Positions 1-7,906 of a stretch of 64,000 nucleotides of DNA are shown piece by piece. The position numbers and the translations under genes were made by a program. The notes under the pieces are model-generated. The model did not search any database. It saw only the letters and a list, made by a program, of their open reading frames with translations, and was not told the DNA's origin. Position 1 is the first letter of the stretch. Each line of letters starts with the position of its first letter. Origin of the DNA: Achromobacter sp. UMC46 (GTDB lineage: Bacteria > Pseudomonadota > Gammaproteobacteria > Burkholderiales > Burkholderiaceae_B); NCBI RefSeq assembly GCF_014170335.1, contig NZ_LZZS01000021.1:1-64000 (forward strand), in the 5' to 3' direction.

Positions 1-335
1 ACCTGGGGCTGGCTGACTTCAGCCAATGCGACGGGGGCAGGCGCCGGGGCGGGTGAGCGTTCGGCGCTGGTGCCGACTTCGTGGGGGGCGGCCAGTTGCG
101 CCGTCACTTCCTGCATGTCGGCGCTTTCGCGCATATCGGTCCAGGCGAACAGGCCGGCCACCATCGCGGCGCAAGCGGCCGCGGCCCAGCCGGGATGCCA
201 GCTGTGGCCAGGGTGCCAGGTACGGCGCACGGCCGCGTCAAGTTCGGGACTGGTTCCGGGTCTGGGCTTACGGTACAGGGCGCGCAGATCCCGTTCATCG
301 TCTTCATCGAAAGGGGGGCGATAGGTAATGCTCAT
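1..335 (-). CDS. Unrecognised single-pass membrane protein, N-terminal part (runs off the left edge)
   Basis: The reading frame starts at the ATG whose complement is 333-335 and stays open to the window edge, giving about 111 residues. The N terminus (starting MSITYRPPFDEDDERDL) is charged and probably cytoplasmic for about 50 residues. A hydrophobic stretch of about 17 residues follows (around AAAACAAMVAGLFAW), then a Pro/Ala-rich tail expected outside the membrane. This cytoplasmic head, single helix and extracytoplasmic tail is the general layout of anti-sigma-like or envelope-anchored proteins, but no signature identifies a family. It is transcribed away from radA. The product stays unknown because the C-terminal part lies outside the window. 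Confidence 0.6.
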   Translation of the reverse strand, partial: MSITYRPPFDEDDERDLRALYRKPRPGTSPELDAAVRRTWHPGHSWHPGWAAAACAAMVAGLFAWTDMRESADMQEVTAQLAAPHEVGTSAERSPAPAPAPVALAEVSQPQ

Positions 336-762
336 GCGCGTACTCCTCGCGCATACGGCCGGTGGCAGGACGTATCCGCGTTTGACCTTTGCTGGGCGCC
401 GCGCCGGTGGTCCGGCAGTCTCGTCGTGGCTAGGGTCTTGTTCCGGTTTATGCGGCCTCGGCAAAGACCGCAGGGCGATTGCGCCGCGATTCCCGTTGCT
501 GCGCCCGCGAAGGGCGTTCGGCGCCGGGTATGCCGTCCTGACCGGACGGTTCGACAATGCGCTGCACCCGTTGATTATGCGCGATTTGTGGAAATCCGCC
601 AGGGAATTTCTTCTATTTGCATGATGTAACTTTGGACCGTCCCCGTTAGTGAAAGCGAAATGACAGATTCATGCGCCGGGACGGCGCCATCCGGGCGGAG
701 GATGCGCTTTTTGGCGCGCGCGCCGCGCGCTGGAAAGACGGGTTGCCGGTACACTTTCGCGC
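336..762. other. 427-bp divergent intergenic region with no convincing gene
   Basis: This region separates the leftward membrane-protein gene from radA. Short frames exist on both strands, but none has a ribosome-binding site, a recognisable product or a codon pattern like its neighbours. The part from about 570 to 660 is clearly more AT-rich than the surroundings and is the likely place for promoters in both directions. No clean sigma70 hexamer pair with acceptable spacing was found. Confidence 0.5.
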
Positions 763-2124
763 ATGGCCAAATCCCGAACCGTATACGTGTGCGCCGACTG
801 CGGCGGCACCACCCCGAAGTGGCAGGGCAAATGCCCGCATTGCAACGCCTGGAACACCCTGGAAGAAACGGTGGAATCGTCGACGCCTGCGGCGGCGGCG
901 CACCGCTACGCGCCGCTGGCCTCGGCCAGCCCCGTGCGCAGCCTGTCTGAAATCGAAGCCCGCGAAACGCCGCGCCAGCCCACCGGCCTGGACGAGTTCG
1001 ACCGCGTGCTGGGCGGCGGCCTGGTGGCCGGCGCCGTAGTGCTGATCGGTGGCGATCCGGGCATCGGCAAGTCCACGCTGCTGCTGCAGGCGCTGGCGTC
1101 GATGTCCCAGAGCGCCAACGTCCTGTATGTCACGGGCGAGGAATCCGCCGAGCAGGTCGCGTTGCGCGCCCGCCGGCTGGACCTGGAGACCGGCAATGTG
1201 AACCTGTTGGCCGAGATCCGGCTGGAGGCCATCCAGGCCGCGGTGTCCGAGCAGAAGCCGACCGTCGCCGTGATCGACTCGATCCAGACGTTGTACAGCG
1301 GCGAACTCAGCGCGGCGCCCGGCTCGGTGTCGCAAGTGAGGGAATGCGCGGCGCAACTCACGCGGCTGGCCAAACAGACGGGGATCGCCATCGTCATGAT
1401 CGGCCACGTCACGAAAGACGGCGCGCTGGCTGGACCGCGCGTGCTGGAGCATATCGTGGACACGGTGCTGTATTTCGAAGGCGACACGCATTCGTCGTTC
1501 CGGCTGGTGCGCGCGTTCAAGAACCGCTTCGGCGCGGTGAACGAACTGGGCGTCTTCGCGATGACCGACCGCGGCCTGCGCGGCGTGGCCAATCCGTCAG
1601 CGCTGTTCCTGTCGCAGCATGAGCAGCAGGTGGCCGGTTCTTGCGTGATGGCCACGCAAGAGGGTACGCGGCCGCTGCTGGTGGAAATCCAGGCGCTGGT
1701 CGACAGTTCCCACGCGCCCAACCCGCGCCGCCTGACGGTCGGCCTGGAAGGCAACCGGCTGGCCATGCTGCTGGCGGTGCTGCACCGGCACGCTGGCGTC
1801 ACCACCTTCGATCAGGACGTCTTCGTCAACGCGGTGGGCGGGGTGCGCATCACGGAGCCGGCGGCGGACTTGCCGGTGCTGCTGGCCATCATGTCGTCGC
1901 TGCGGGACAAGCCGCTGCCGCGCGGCCTGATCGCCTTCGGCGAGGTCGGCCTGGCGGGCGAGATCCGGCCGGCGCCGCGCGGCCAGGAACGGCTGCGTGA
2001 AGCGGCCAAGCTGGGCTTCTCCATTGCGTTGATCCCCAAGGCCAACGCGCCGCGCCAGCCCATCGAAGGGCTGGAGATCTGGGCGGTGGACCGCCTGGAC
2101 GCGGCACTGGACAAATTGCGTTGA
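763..2124 (+). CDS. radA: DNA repair protein RadA
   Basis: RadA (Sms) is a RecA-like ATPase that promotes branch migration of recombination intermediates and processes stalled forks. The 453-residue length is usual for the family. The N-terminal C4 zinc finger has Cys10, Cys13, Cys24 and Cys27. A Walker A motif (GGDPGIGKST) lies at about 96-105, the RadA-specific KNRFG motif is near residue 250, and the C-terminal third is the Lon-protease-like domain (VGGVRITEPAADLPVLLAI region). The ATG at 763 places the zinc finger ten residues in, as in known RadA proteins. A perfect 8-bp hairpin follows the stop codon. A TauE-type permease follows 94 bp downstream with its own ribosome-binding site. Confidence 0.96.
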   Translation: MAKSRTVYVCADCGGTTPKWQGKCPHCNAWNTLEETVESSTPAAAAHRYAPLASASPVRSLSEIEARETPRQPTGLDEFDRVLGGGLVAGAVVLIGGDPGIGKSTLLLQALASMSQSANVLYVTGEESAEQVALRARRLDLETGNVNLLAEIRLEAIQAAVSEQKPTVAVIDSIQTLYSGELSAAPGSVSQVRECAAQLTRLAKQTGIAIVMIGHVTKDGALAGPRVLEHIVDTVLYFEGDTHSSFRLVRAFKNRFGAVNELGVFAMTDRGLRGVANPSALFLSQHEQQVAGSCVMATQEGTRPLLVEIQALVDSSHAPNPRRLTVGLEGNRLAMLLAVLHRHAGVTTFDQDVFVNAVGGVRITEPAADLPVLLAIMSSLRDKPLPRGLIAFGEVGLAGEIRPAPRGQERLREAAKLGFSIALIPKANAPRQPIEGLEIWAVDRLDAALDKLR

Positions 2125-2130
2125 CATCGC

Positions 2131-2150
2131 GGTCCGGCGGCAGCCGGACC
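2131..2150 (+). terminator. Stem-loop after radA
   Basis: A perfect 8-bp GC stem with a 4-base loop (GGTCCGGC GGCA GCCGGACC) lies 6 bases after the radA stop codon. No T-run follows, so it is at best a weak intrinsic terminator or an mRNA-stabilising hairpin between radA and the permease gene. Confidence 0.4.
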
Positions 2151-2218
2151 CGGGCTGCTTGAACTTCCCTTTTTCGAATCGCCCTTCCTGGACAAGGCCG
2201 GGTCTGCTGGAGCAAGAC

Positions 2219-2998
2219 GTGAGTCTGTTTGTTATCGCCGCGTGCCTCGCCGCGGGTGGTCTGATCGGTTTCATGGGCGGCGTGCTGGGCATCGGGGGGG
2301 GACTCATCGCCATCCCGGCGCTGGTGCTCTTGATGGGGATGTCGCAGCAGCTGGCGCAAGGCACGGCGCTGATCATGGTGCTGCCCGCCATCACGATGGC
2401 CGTGCGCAAGTACAACCAGCAAACGCGGATCGACAAACGCGTTGCGGCGGCCGGCGCGGCCGGTGCCGTGGTCTTCACCTGGGTGGGCGCGCGACTGGCG
2501 TTGGGCATCGATTCCAGCGTGCTGCGCCAGAGCTTCGCCGTGTTCCTGTTCTTCATTGCCCTGTTCTACGTCTGGCAGACATACCGCGCCATGCGTCCGG
2601 CTTCGCGGCGTCCGAAGGCCGATCCGCGCGAGGCGCCGGTCTTCACGCCGCGTCGCGCCAGCGTGCTGGGCATGCTGTGCGGCACGTTGGGCGGATTCTT
2701 CGGCGTAGGCGGCGCGGTGCTGGCCGTGCCCATCATCACCTCGGTGTTCCGGTTGCCGCAAACCACCGCGCAGGCCTTGGCGCTGAGCATGGTGATCCCC
2801 GGGTCGACCATCGCGCTGATCACGTATGCGTGGGCGGGGCAGGCGGATTGGATGGTTGGCGTGCCGCTGGCCATCGGCAGCCTGCTGTTCGTTCCCATTG
2901 GTGTGAAGCTCGCGTACCGGCTTCCTGAACGCAAGCTGAGAATCTGCTTTGCGCTGATGCTGTTCGCCACCGTGGGGCTGCTGGCGTTCGAAGCCTGA
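2219..2998 (+). CDS. TauE/SafE-family permease (putative sulfite/organosulfonate exporter)
   Basis: This is an integral membrane protein of about 259 residues with a duplicated fold. Each half opens with a Gly-rich motif typical of the TauE/SafE (DUF81) family: GFMGGVLGIGGG near the N terminus and GTLGGFFGVGGA in the second half. About eight hydrophobic segments can be seen. Family members are linked to export of sulfite, sulfoacetate or related anions, but the substrate cannot be read from the sequence. The GTG at 2219 is preferred because GGAG lies about 7 bases upstream and the protein then begins directly with a hydrophobic segment. A TTG at 2159 in frame would add 20 unlikely residues. 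Confidence 0.85.
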   Translation: MSLFVIAACLAAGGLIGFMGGVLGIGGGLIAIPALVLLMGMSQQLAQGTALIMVLPAITMAVRKYNQQTRIDKRVAAAGAAGAVVFTWVGARLALGIDSSVLRQSFAVFLFFIALFYVWQTYRAMRPASRRPKADPREAPVFTPRRASVLGMLCGTLGGFFGVGGAVLAVPIITSVFRLPQTTAQALALSMVIPGSTIALITYAWAGQADWMVGVPLAIGSLLFVPIGVKLAYRLPERKLRICFALMLFATVGLLAFEA

Positions 2999-3047
2999 CG
3001 CGGCGTATTAGCAAACGTTAGCGTCCGAAAGTTTATGGTTCCGTGTT

Positions 3048-3074
3048 GAACCTTCTGGATGGGCTGGCTTCAAA
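3048..3074 (+). promoter_or_regulatory. Possible sigmaE-type (ECF) promoter for the small exported protein
   Basis: The sequence GAACCTT (3048-3054), a 15-base spacer and TCAAA (3070-3074) resembles the RpoE consensus GGAACTT-N15/16-TCAAA known from other proteobacteria. It would start transcription near 3080, about 70 bases before the coding start at 3153. This is a match by eye only and could be chance. Confidence 0.3.
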
Positions 3075-3152
3075 CGGAGTACGGGGTAAGCGGCGATGTT
3101 GCCGCCCCGTGTCGAAAGAGGCTTCGGCCTTTTGCATTCAGGAGTTCATGAA

Positions 3153-3392
3153 ATGACGACTCACTCCCGTATCGCTGCGTTCTTGTCCACCTCGGCCTTG
3201 TGCCTCGGTCTTGCTGCTGCGCCTTCGGCGTTCGCGGCGGGCGCCGATGCCTCGGCCAAGGCGGGCGATACCAAGACCCAGGCGCAGCACAAGCATCACA
3301 AGTCCGACAAGACGTCCGCCAAACCGGCGGCCGCCAAATCGGGCACCGCATCGAAGATGGACCATTCCGGCGCCACGACGCCGGCGAAGTAA
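3153..3392 (+). CDS. Small exported His/Lys-rich hypothetical protein
   Basis: This is a 79-residue protein. The ATG at 3153 follows a good ribosome-binding site (AGGAG about 8 bases upstream) and begins a classical signal peptide, with a hydrophobic core LSTSALCLGLAAAPSAFA and a likely AFA-A cleavage at about residues 28-29. The mature part of about 50 residues is very polar: Lys, Ala, Ser and Thr with a cluster HKHHKSDK, and a HSGATTPAK end. It has no Cys and no domain that I recognise. Histidine clusters can bind metals, but that is inference. A strong terminator follows, so it is a single-gene unit. The frame can be extended upstream, but only without a ribosome-binding site. Confidence 0.7.
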   Translation: MTTHSRIAAFLSTSALCLGLAAAPSAFAAGADASAKAGDTKTQAQHKHHKSDKTSAKPAAAKSGTASKMDHSGATTPAK

Positions 3393-3464
3393 GCAGGGGG
3401 CTTTTCAAGCCCGACGTAGTTCCTTTGCAGGAAGACTGCCGACCCTCCGGGGCCGGAAAGTCGA

Positions 3465-3497
3465 AAGCCTCCCGGTATGGGCACCGGGAGGCTTTTT
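3465..3497 (+). terminator. Strong rho-independent terminator after the small exported protein
   Basis: A perfect 12-bp stem (AAGCCTCCCGGT at 3465-3476, loop 3477-3482, complement at 3483-3494) is followed by a T-run. It lies between the small plus-strand gene and the convergent hydroxyacid dehydrogenase gene. The reverse strand has only a short T-run, so termination is mainly for the plus strand. Confidence 0.9.
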
Positions 3498-3547
3498 CGT
3501 TTCTGCATCATGTGTGCGCCGCCACGCTGCCGCGGCGCAACGCGGCG

Positions 3548-4537
3548 TCATTCCACGGGCGTGATCACCCGGCCGGTGTCGAAGTAGGCCTGAAGGTTGT
3601 CCAGCATCATGTTCTCCATGGCAAGGCGCGTTTCCAGCGTGGCGCTGCCGATGTGCGGCAGGACGACTGCGTTGTCGCTCTTGGCCAGGGCTTCAGGCAC
3701 CTTGGGTTCATGTTCGAACACGTCCAGCGCGGCGCAGCCCAGCTTGCCGGATTCCAGCGCCGCCACAAGCGCGGTTTCATCGATGACCGGACCGCGCGCG
3801 ATGTTGACGATGATGCCCTTGGGGCCCAGCGCTTCCAGCACCGGCTGATTCACCAGATGGCGCGTGCTGGGGCCGCCCACGGTGGCCACGATCAGGAAGT
3901 CGGCCCAGGCGGCCAGATCGACCAGCGAGGCCTCGTAGCCATAGGTGATGTCGTCGCGCTTGCGGCGGTTGTGATAGCGCACATCCATGTCGAACCCGAT
4001 GCCGCGCTTGGCGATGGCTTCGCCGATGCGGCCCAGTCCCACGATGCCCAGCTTCTTGCCGCTGACGCGCTGGCCCAGCGGGATGCTGCCGTGCACCTGG
4101 CCCCACTGGCCGGCGCGCACGAACCGTTCGCCCTGGCCCATGCGGCGGGCGCCGGCGATCAAGAGGCCCCAGGCCAGGTCCGCCACGCAGTCCGTCAACA
4201 CGTCCGGCGTATTGCTGACCTGCACGCCGCGCTTGCGCGCCGCGTCCACGTCGATGGTCTCGTAGCCCACGCCCCAGCTGCAGATCGCCTTCAAGTCGGG
4301 CAGGGCGTTGATGAGTTCGGCGTTGGCGCCGAAGTTGGCCGACGTGACGACGGCCGTGATGCCCTTGCCGTGTTCGGCCAGCGCGGCCTGGCGGTCGGGG
4401 AATTTCCACAGCTCCACCACGTCGTACCGGTCTGCGAGGTTCTTGTTGGCGGAGGGGGAGCCGGCCAGCGAGCCGACCTGGATGATGCGATGCTTAGTGG
4501 TCATGTTGTCGTACGGGTGGGTGGCGAAAACGGTCAT
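3548..4537 (-). CDS. D-isomer-specific 2-hydroxyacid dehydrogenase (glyoxylate/hydroxypyruvate reductase-like)
   Basis: This NAD(P)-dependent enzyme interconverts a 2-ketoacid and the D-2-hydroxyacid. The Rossmann motif GLGRIG is at about 167-172. The family catalytic triad is present as Arg248 (NIARGP), Glu277 (FEHEP) and His295 (LPHIGSAT). The length of about 329 residues is normal. An alternative ATG at 4504 would remove 11 residues; neither start has a strong ribosome-binding site. It is the last gene of a leftward run that begins with two Bug receptors. A role in reducing a ketoacid made from the imported substrate is likely but not proven. The substrate (glyoxylate, hydroxypyruvate or another) cannot be told from sequence. 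Confidence 0.88.
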   Translation of the reverse strand: MTVFATHPYDNMTTKHRIIQVGSLAGSPSANKNLADRYDVVELWKFPDRQAALAEHGKGITAVVTSANFGANAELINALPDLKAICSWGVGYETIDVDAARKRGVQVSNTPDVLTDCVADLAWGLLIAGARRMGQGERFVRAGQWGQVHGSIPLGQRVSGKKLGIVGLGRIGEAIAKRGIGFDMDVRYHNRRKRDDITYGYEASLVDLAAWADFLIVATVGGPSTRHLVNQPVLEALGPKGIIVNIARGPVIDETALVAALESGKLGCAALDVFEHEPKVPEALAKSDNAVVLPHIGSATLETRLAMENMMLDNLQAYFDTGRVITPVE

Positions 4538-4606
4538 GCTACTTGATTCGTCCTTGAAATCCGCTGAGGGGATGCCCCAGGCACCCCCTTGACCGGATGC
4601 AGGCGC

Positions 4607-5575
4607 CTATTCGAGCTGAATGTTGGCCTTCTGGATCACGTCCTTCCAGCGCTTGACCTCGCCTTGCTGGAACGAGGTGAACTGCTGAGGCGTGTTGGCC
4701 ACCACTTCGAAGCCCAGGCCCTGCAGCGTCTGTTCGGTCTTCGGATCGCGCAACGCGGTCTGCAGGGCCTTGGACAGTTGCTGCACCACGGCGGGCGGCG
4801 TGCCCTTGGGCACCGCGAACCCCTGCCAGGAATACACCACCATGTCCTTGATGCCGGCCTCGCCCAGCGTGGGCACGTCCGGCAGGTCGGGCGTGCGCGC
4901 ATCGCCCGTGATGGCCAGGGCTTTCAGCTTGCCGGCCTTGATGTGGTTCTGCACCGCGCCCAGGTTCTGGAACGACACGTTGACCTGCCCGCCGATCAGG
5001 TCGGCGATGGCGGCGCCGCCGCCCTTGTAGGGCACATCCACGCCGGTGCTGTCCGTGCGCTGGCGGAACAGCACGGCGGACAGGTGGTCAGAAGAGCCCG
5101 TGCCCGATGAGGCATAGGAGACGGCGCCGGGATGCTTCTTCGCGTAATCGACCAGTTCGGCCACGGTGCCGGCGGGAAAGGAAGTGGCGGCGACCAGCAC
5201 GTTGGGATTGCGCACGGCCTGGGTCAGGTATTCGAAATCCTTGCTGGGGTTGTACGACAGGTTCTTGTAGAGCGCTTCGTTGATGGCGAAGGTGCCGATC
5301 GAGCCCACCATCATGGTGTAGCCGTCAGGCGTGCTGCGGGCCAGGGCTTGCGCGCCGATGGCGCTGTTGGCGCCCGGCTTGTTCTCGACCACGAAGGTCT
5401 GGCCCAGCAGCTTGGACAGCGCGGGGGTGACCGAGCGCGCGGTGATGTCGGACGAGCCGCCCGGCACGAACGGCACGATCATGGTGACGGGCTTTTCGGG
5501 GTAGCCGGCGGCCTGGACCGCCGGCCCGCCAAGCAGGGCGGCGCCCGCCGCGATGGCGCAGATCAGTTTATGCAT
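4607..5575 (-). CDS. Bug-family (tripartite tricarboxylate transporter) periplasmic receptor 1
   Basis: This is a 322-residue exported solute receptor. The signal peptide (MHKLICAIAAGAALLGGPAVQAA) is followed by the family signatures YPEKPVTMIVPFVPGGSSD, VVENKPGANSAIGA and STPDGYTMMVGS in the N-terminal third, and PYKGGGAAIADLIGGQV in the middle. Bug proteins bind carboxylated or aromatic anions in the periplasm and hand them to a TctAB-type permease; none is encoded in this window. AGGAG stands 6 bases before the ATG. It lies 74 bp behind a second Bug gene and 69 bp ahead of the hydroxyacid dehydrogenase, so the three probably form one transcript. The ligand is unknown. Confidence 0.93.
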   Translation of the reverse strand: MHKLICAIAAGAALLGGPAVQAAGYPEKPVTMIVPFVPGGSSDITARSVTPALSKLLGQTFVVENKPGANSAIGAQALARSTPDGYTMMVGSIGTFAINEALYKNLSYNPSKDFEYLTQAVRNPNVLVAATSFPAGTVAELVDYAKKHPGAVSYASSGTGSSDHLSAVLFRQRTDSTGVDVPYKGGGAAIADLIGGQVNVSFQNLGAVQNHIKAGKLKALAITGDARTPDLPDVPTLGEAGIKDMVVYSWQGFAVPKGTPPAVVQQLSKALQTALRDPKTEQTLQGLGFEVVANTPQQFTSFQQGEVKRWKDVIQKANIQLE

Positions 5576-5649
5576 GTTGTCTCCTGGTTCGCGTGATGAT
5601 GGGAAGCCCGCCGCTCACGCGTTGCGCGCGGGCCTGGATCTGCGCCAGG

Positions 5650-6651
5650 TCAGTCGACCTTGGCGCCGGATGTTTTCACGACTTCCGCCCACTTCACGGT
5701 CTCTTGCGCCATGAACTGTTTGAATTGCGCCGGCGTGTTGCCCGAGGGCGTGGCGCCCTGGGCCTGCAATTGCGCGCGCACGGGCTCTTGCTGCAACGCG
5801 GCCGCCACGTCGCGCTGGATCTTGTCAACGATGGCGGGCGGCGTGCCGGCAGGCGCCAGCAGCCCGAACCAGCTGGAGGCCTCGTAGCCCTTCACGCCGG
5901 CTTCGGCCATCGTGGGCACGTCGGGCAGGGCGGGCGAGCGCGCGGCGGTGGTGACCGCCAGCGGACGCAGCTTGCCGCCCTTGATGTAGCCCATGGATGA
6001 CGGCAGGTTATCGAAGATCAGGTCGGCGGAACCGCCCATCACATCGGTCAGCGCGGGGCTGCTGCCCTTGTACGGCACGTGCGTCATGCGAGTGCCCGTC
6101 ATGCTCTGGAACAGCTCGCCGGACAGGTGCGTGGAGGTGCCGTTGCCAGTGGAGGCCATGTTGACGCTGTCGGGGTTGGCCTTCAGGTACTTGATCAGGT
6201 CCGCCACGGTGCGGATGCCGTGCTTGTCGGCGAATTTCGGATTCAGCTCAAGGATGTTCGGCACCGGGATGACGAGCGTCACGGGGACGAAGTCCTTGAC
6301 CGGGTCATACGGCAGCTTGGCGTAGACGGACTGGTTGATCGCATGCGTGCTGACAGTGCCCATCAGCAGCGTGTAGCCGTCGGCCGGGGCGCGCGCCGCT
6401 TCCGCCGAGCCGACGTTGCCGCCCGCGCCCGCCTTGTTGTCCACCACCACCGACTTGTTCCAGCTCTTGCCCAGTTCGGCGGCCACGACACGCGCGGCGA
6501 TGTCGGCTGTGCCGCCGGCGGGGAAGGGCACGATGATCTTCACGTCGCGTTCGGGGTAGTCGGCCAGCGCGGGGGCCGCCGGCAGCAGGAAGGCGGTGGC
6601 GGTCAGCATGGCGGCGGTGAGCCACCGGCTGCGCAGGGGGGCTGCTTGCAT
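5650..6651 (-). CDS. Bug-family periplasmic receptor 2
   Basis: This is a 333-residue exported receptor of the same family as its downstream neighbour but clearly diverged. The ATG at 6651 is chosen because AAGGAG lies about 8 bases upstream and the protein then starts with a proper signal peptide (core [20 protein letters not shown]). The longer frame up to 6738 adds residues with no such feature. Family motifs seen are [45 protein letters not shown] and [15 protein letters not shown]. It is the first gene of the leftward unit and has a near-consensus sigma70 promoter in the shared divergent region. Two receptors in one unit suggest two related substrates or different affinities. Confidence 0.93.
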   Translation of the reverse strand: MQAAPLRSRWLTAAMLTATAFLLPAAPALADYPERDVKIIVPFPAGGTADIAARVVAAELGKSWNKSVVVDNKAGAGGNVGSAEAARAPADGYTLLMGTVSTHAINQSVYAKLPYDPVKDFVPVTLVIPVPNILELNPKFADKHGIRTVADLIKYLKANPDSVNMASTGNGTSTHLSGELFQSMTGTRMTHVPYKGSSPALTDVMGGSADLIFDNLPSSMGYIKGGKLRPLAVTTAARSPALPDVPTMAEAGVKGYEASSWFGLLAPAGTPPAIVDKIQRDVAAALQQEPVRAQLQAQGATPSGNTPAQFKQFMAQETVKWAEVVKTSGAKVD

Positions 6652-6775
6652 GGAACGTGTCTCCTTGGTGTGCGCGTGGCCGCGCATCGATTGTGAGGAA
6701 TTCCGCCCCTGGCGTCGCCCGAGGCGTGAAGCGCGCAAGGCGCGCGCGGCACCCTGCGTTTTGCTGCCGTCTTAC

Positions 6776-6849
6776 TTGTCAAACAAATATAGGTATTGAG
6801 CTTATGGTTGTCAACCAAGTATACTTTTTTCACCTTACTTATCTGACAA
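6776..6849. promoter_or_regulatory. Divergent promoter pair with shared palindromic operator
   Basis: Leftward promoter: -35 TTGACA (complement of 6809-6814), 17-base spacer, -10 TATATT (complement of 6786-6791). Rightward promoter: -35 TTGAGC (6796-6801), 18-base spacer, -10 TATACT (6820-6825). A perfect palindrome TGGTTGTCAACCA (6805-6817) covers the leftward -35 and lies in the rightward spacer. Further TTGTC half-sites are at 6776-6780 and, inverted, at 6845-6849. The arrangement predicts simultaneous repression of both units. The adjacent GntR regulator (7907-8680) is the natural candidate, because FadR-type regulators bind short inverted repeats of this kind. Confidence 0.75.
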
Positions 6850-6873
6850 CTGGATCAGCCAGGAGCCCCATCC

Positions 6874-7803
6874 ATGAAAACTTCCCCGGTATCCGCCCAG
6901 GACTTGCAGCGTTCGGTGATTGCCGTGCCGCCGTTGGCCCGCCACGACGACCTTTCCCTGAACGAAGCCGCCAACAAGGCGTTGCTGGGTCATCTGGAAG
7001 CGGGTGGCGTGCGCAATGTGATGTACGGCGGCAACGCCAACTTCTACAACGTGGGCGTGAGCGAATACGCGCGTATCGTGGACATGCTGGCGGGCCTGGC
7101 GGGGTCGGATACGTGGATCCTGCCGTCGGTCGGGCCCGACTACGGCAAGATGATGGATCAGGCGGCGATCCTGCGTTCGCGGCCGTTTCCCACGGCCATG
7201 CTGCTGCCCATGTCGTTCCCGTACACGGACGCCGGGCTGGCCGATGGCGTGCGGCGGTTCACCGATGCGCTGGGCAAGCCCGCCGTCGTCTACATCAAGT
7301 CGGCGGACTATCTGGCGCCGGAGACGGCTGCGCGCCTGATCGAGGAAGGTCGCATCGCCGCATTCAAGTACGCCGTCGTGCGCGAGAACCCGGCGAAGGA
7401 CGCGTACCTGTCGTCCCTGCTGCAGGCGGTGGATGCGCGCTGGATCGTCAGCGGCATCGGCGAACGTCCGGCCATCGTCCATTACCGCGACTTCGGGCTG
7501 AAGAGCTTCACGTCGGGCTCGGTCTGCGTGGCGCCGCGCGGGTCGATGCGCCTGCTTCATCTGCTGCGCGAAGGCCGTTACGACGAAGCCGAGGCGGTGC
7601 GCGAGCATTACCTGGGGTTGGAAGACTGCCGCGACGGCATCAGCCCGATCCGCGTGCTGCACGACGCCGTGACCCTGTCGGGCGTGGCGGACATGGGCCC
7701 GATGCTGCCGCTGTTGACCGGCATTTCCAGCGCGGAGCGTGAACGCGTGGCGCCCGTCGCGCGGGCGCTGGCGGCGTGGGACAAGGAAGCCGTGGCGGCC
7801 TGA
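6874..7803 (+). CDS. Dihydrodipicolinate synthase-family lyase/dehydratase (DapA/NanA superfamily)
   Basis: This is a 309-residue (beta/alpha)8 class I aldolase-type protein. The Schiff-base lysine is probably Lys165 (AAFKYAVV), and Tyr140 (PAVVYIKS) matches the conserved catalytic tyrosine. The usual GTTGE substrate-carboxylate motif is replaced by YGGNANFYN at about 51-59, so it is unlikely to be the lysine-biosynthetic DapA. Family members also act as ketodeoxy-sugar-acid aldolases or dehydratases, which fits the neighbours (Ldh2-type dehydrogenase, HpaI-type aldolase, 2-hydroxyacid dehydrogenase). It is the first gene of the rightward unit, with its own regulated promoter. The substrate is unknown. 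Confidence 0.85.
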   Translation: MKTSPVSAQDLQRSVIAVPPLARHDDLSLNEAANKALLGHLEAGGVRNVMYGGNANFYNVGVSEYARIVDMLAGLAGSDTWILPSVGPDYGKMMDQAAILRSRPFPTAMLLPMSFPYTDAGLADGVRRFTDALGKPAVVYIKSADYLAPETAARLIEEGRIAAFKYAVVRENPAKDAYLSSLLQAVDARWIVSGIGERPAIVHYRDFGLKSFTSGSVCVAPRGSMRLLHLLREGRYDEAEAVREHYLGLEDCRDGISPIRVLHDAVTLSGVADMGPMLPLLTGISSAERERVAPVARALAAWDKEAVAA

Positions 7804-7906
7804 CCGTGGACGCGGCGGCCGCGATCCTCCCGTCGGGCCGTCTGTTGGCGTTACGATGGGCGCTGTTCCCCGCGTGGTGAACAGGCCTAAGCACTCAGGA
7901 GGTTTC

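Noticed and set aside
328..624. Possible 98-residue plus-strand gene before radA
   Set aside because: No ribosome-binding site, arginine/leucine-rich shadow-like translation, and overlap with the start of the leftward membrane-protein gene.
6874..7803. Lysine-biosynthetic dapA
   Set aside because: The GTTGE motif is missing and the gene lies in a GntR-regulated catabolic cluster far from other lysine genes except the unrelated lysA/lysR pair.
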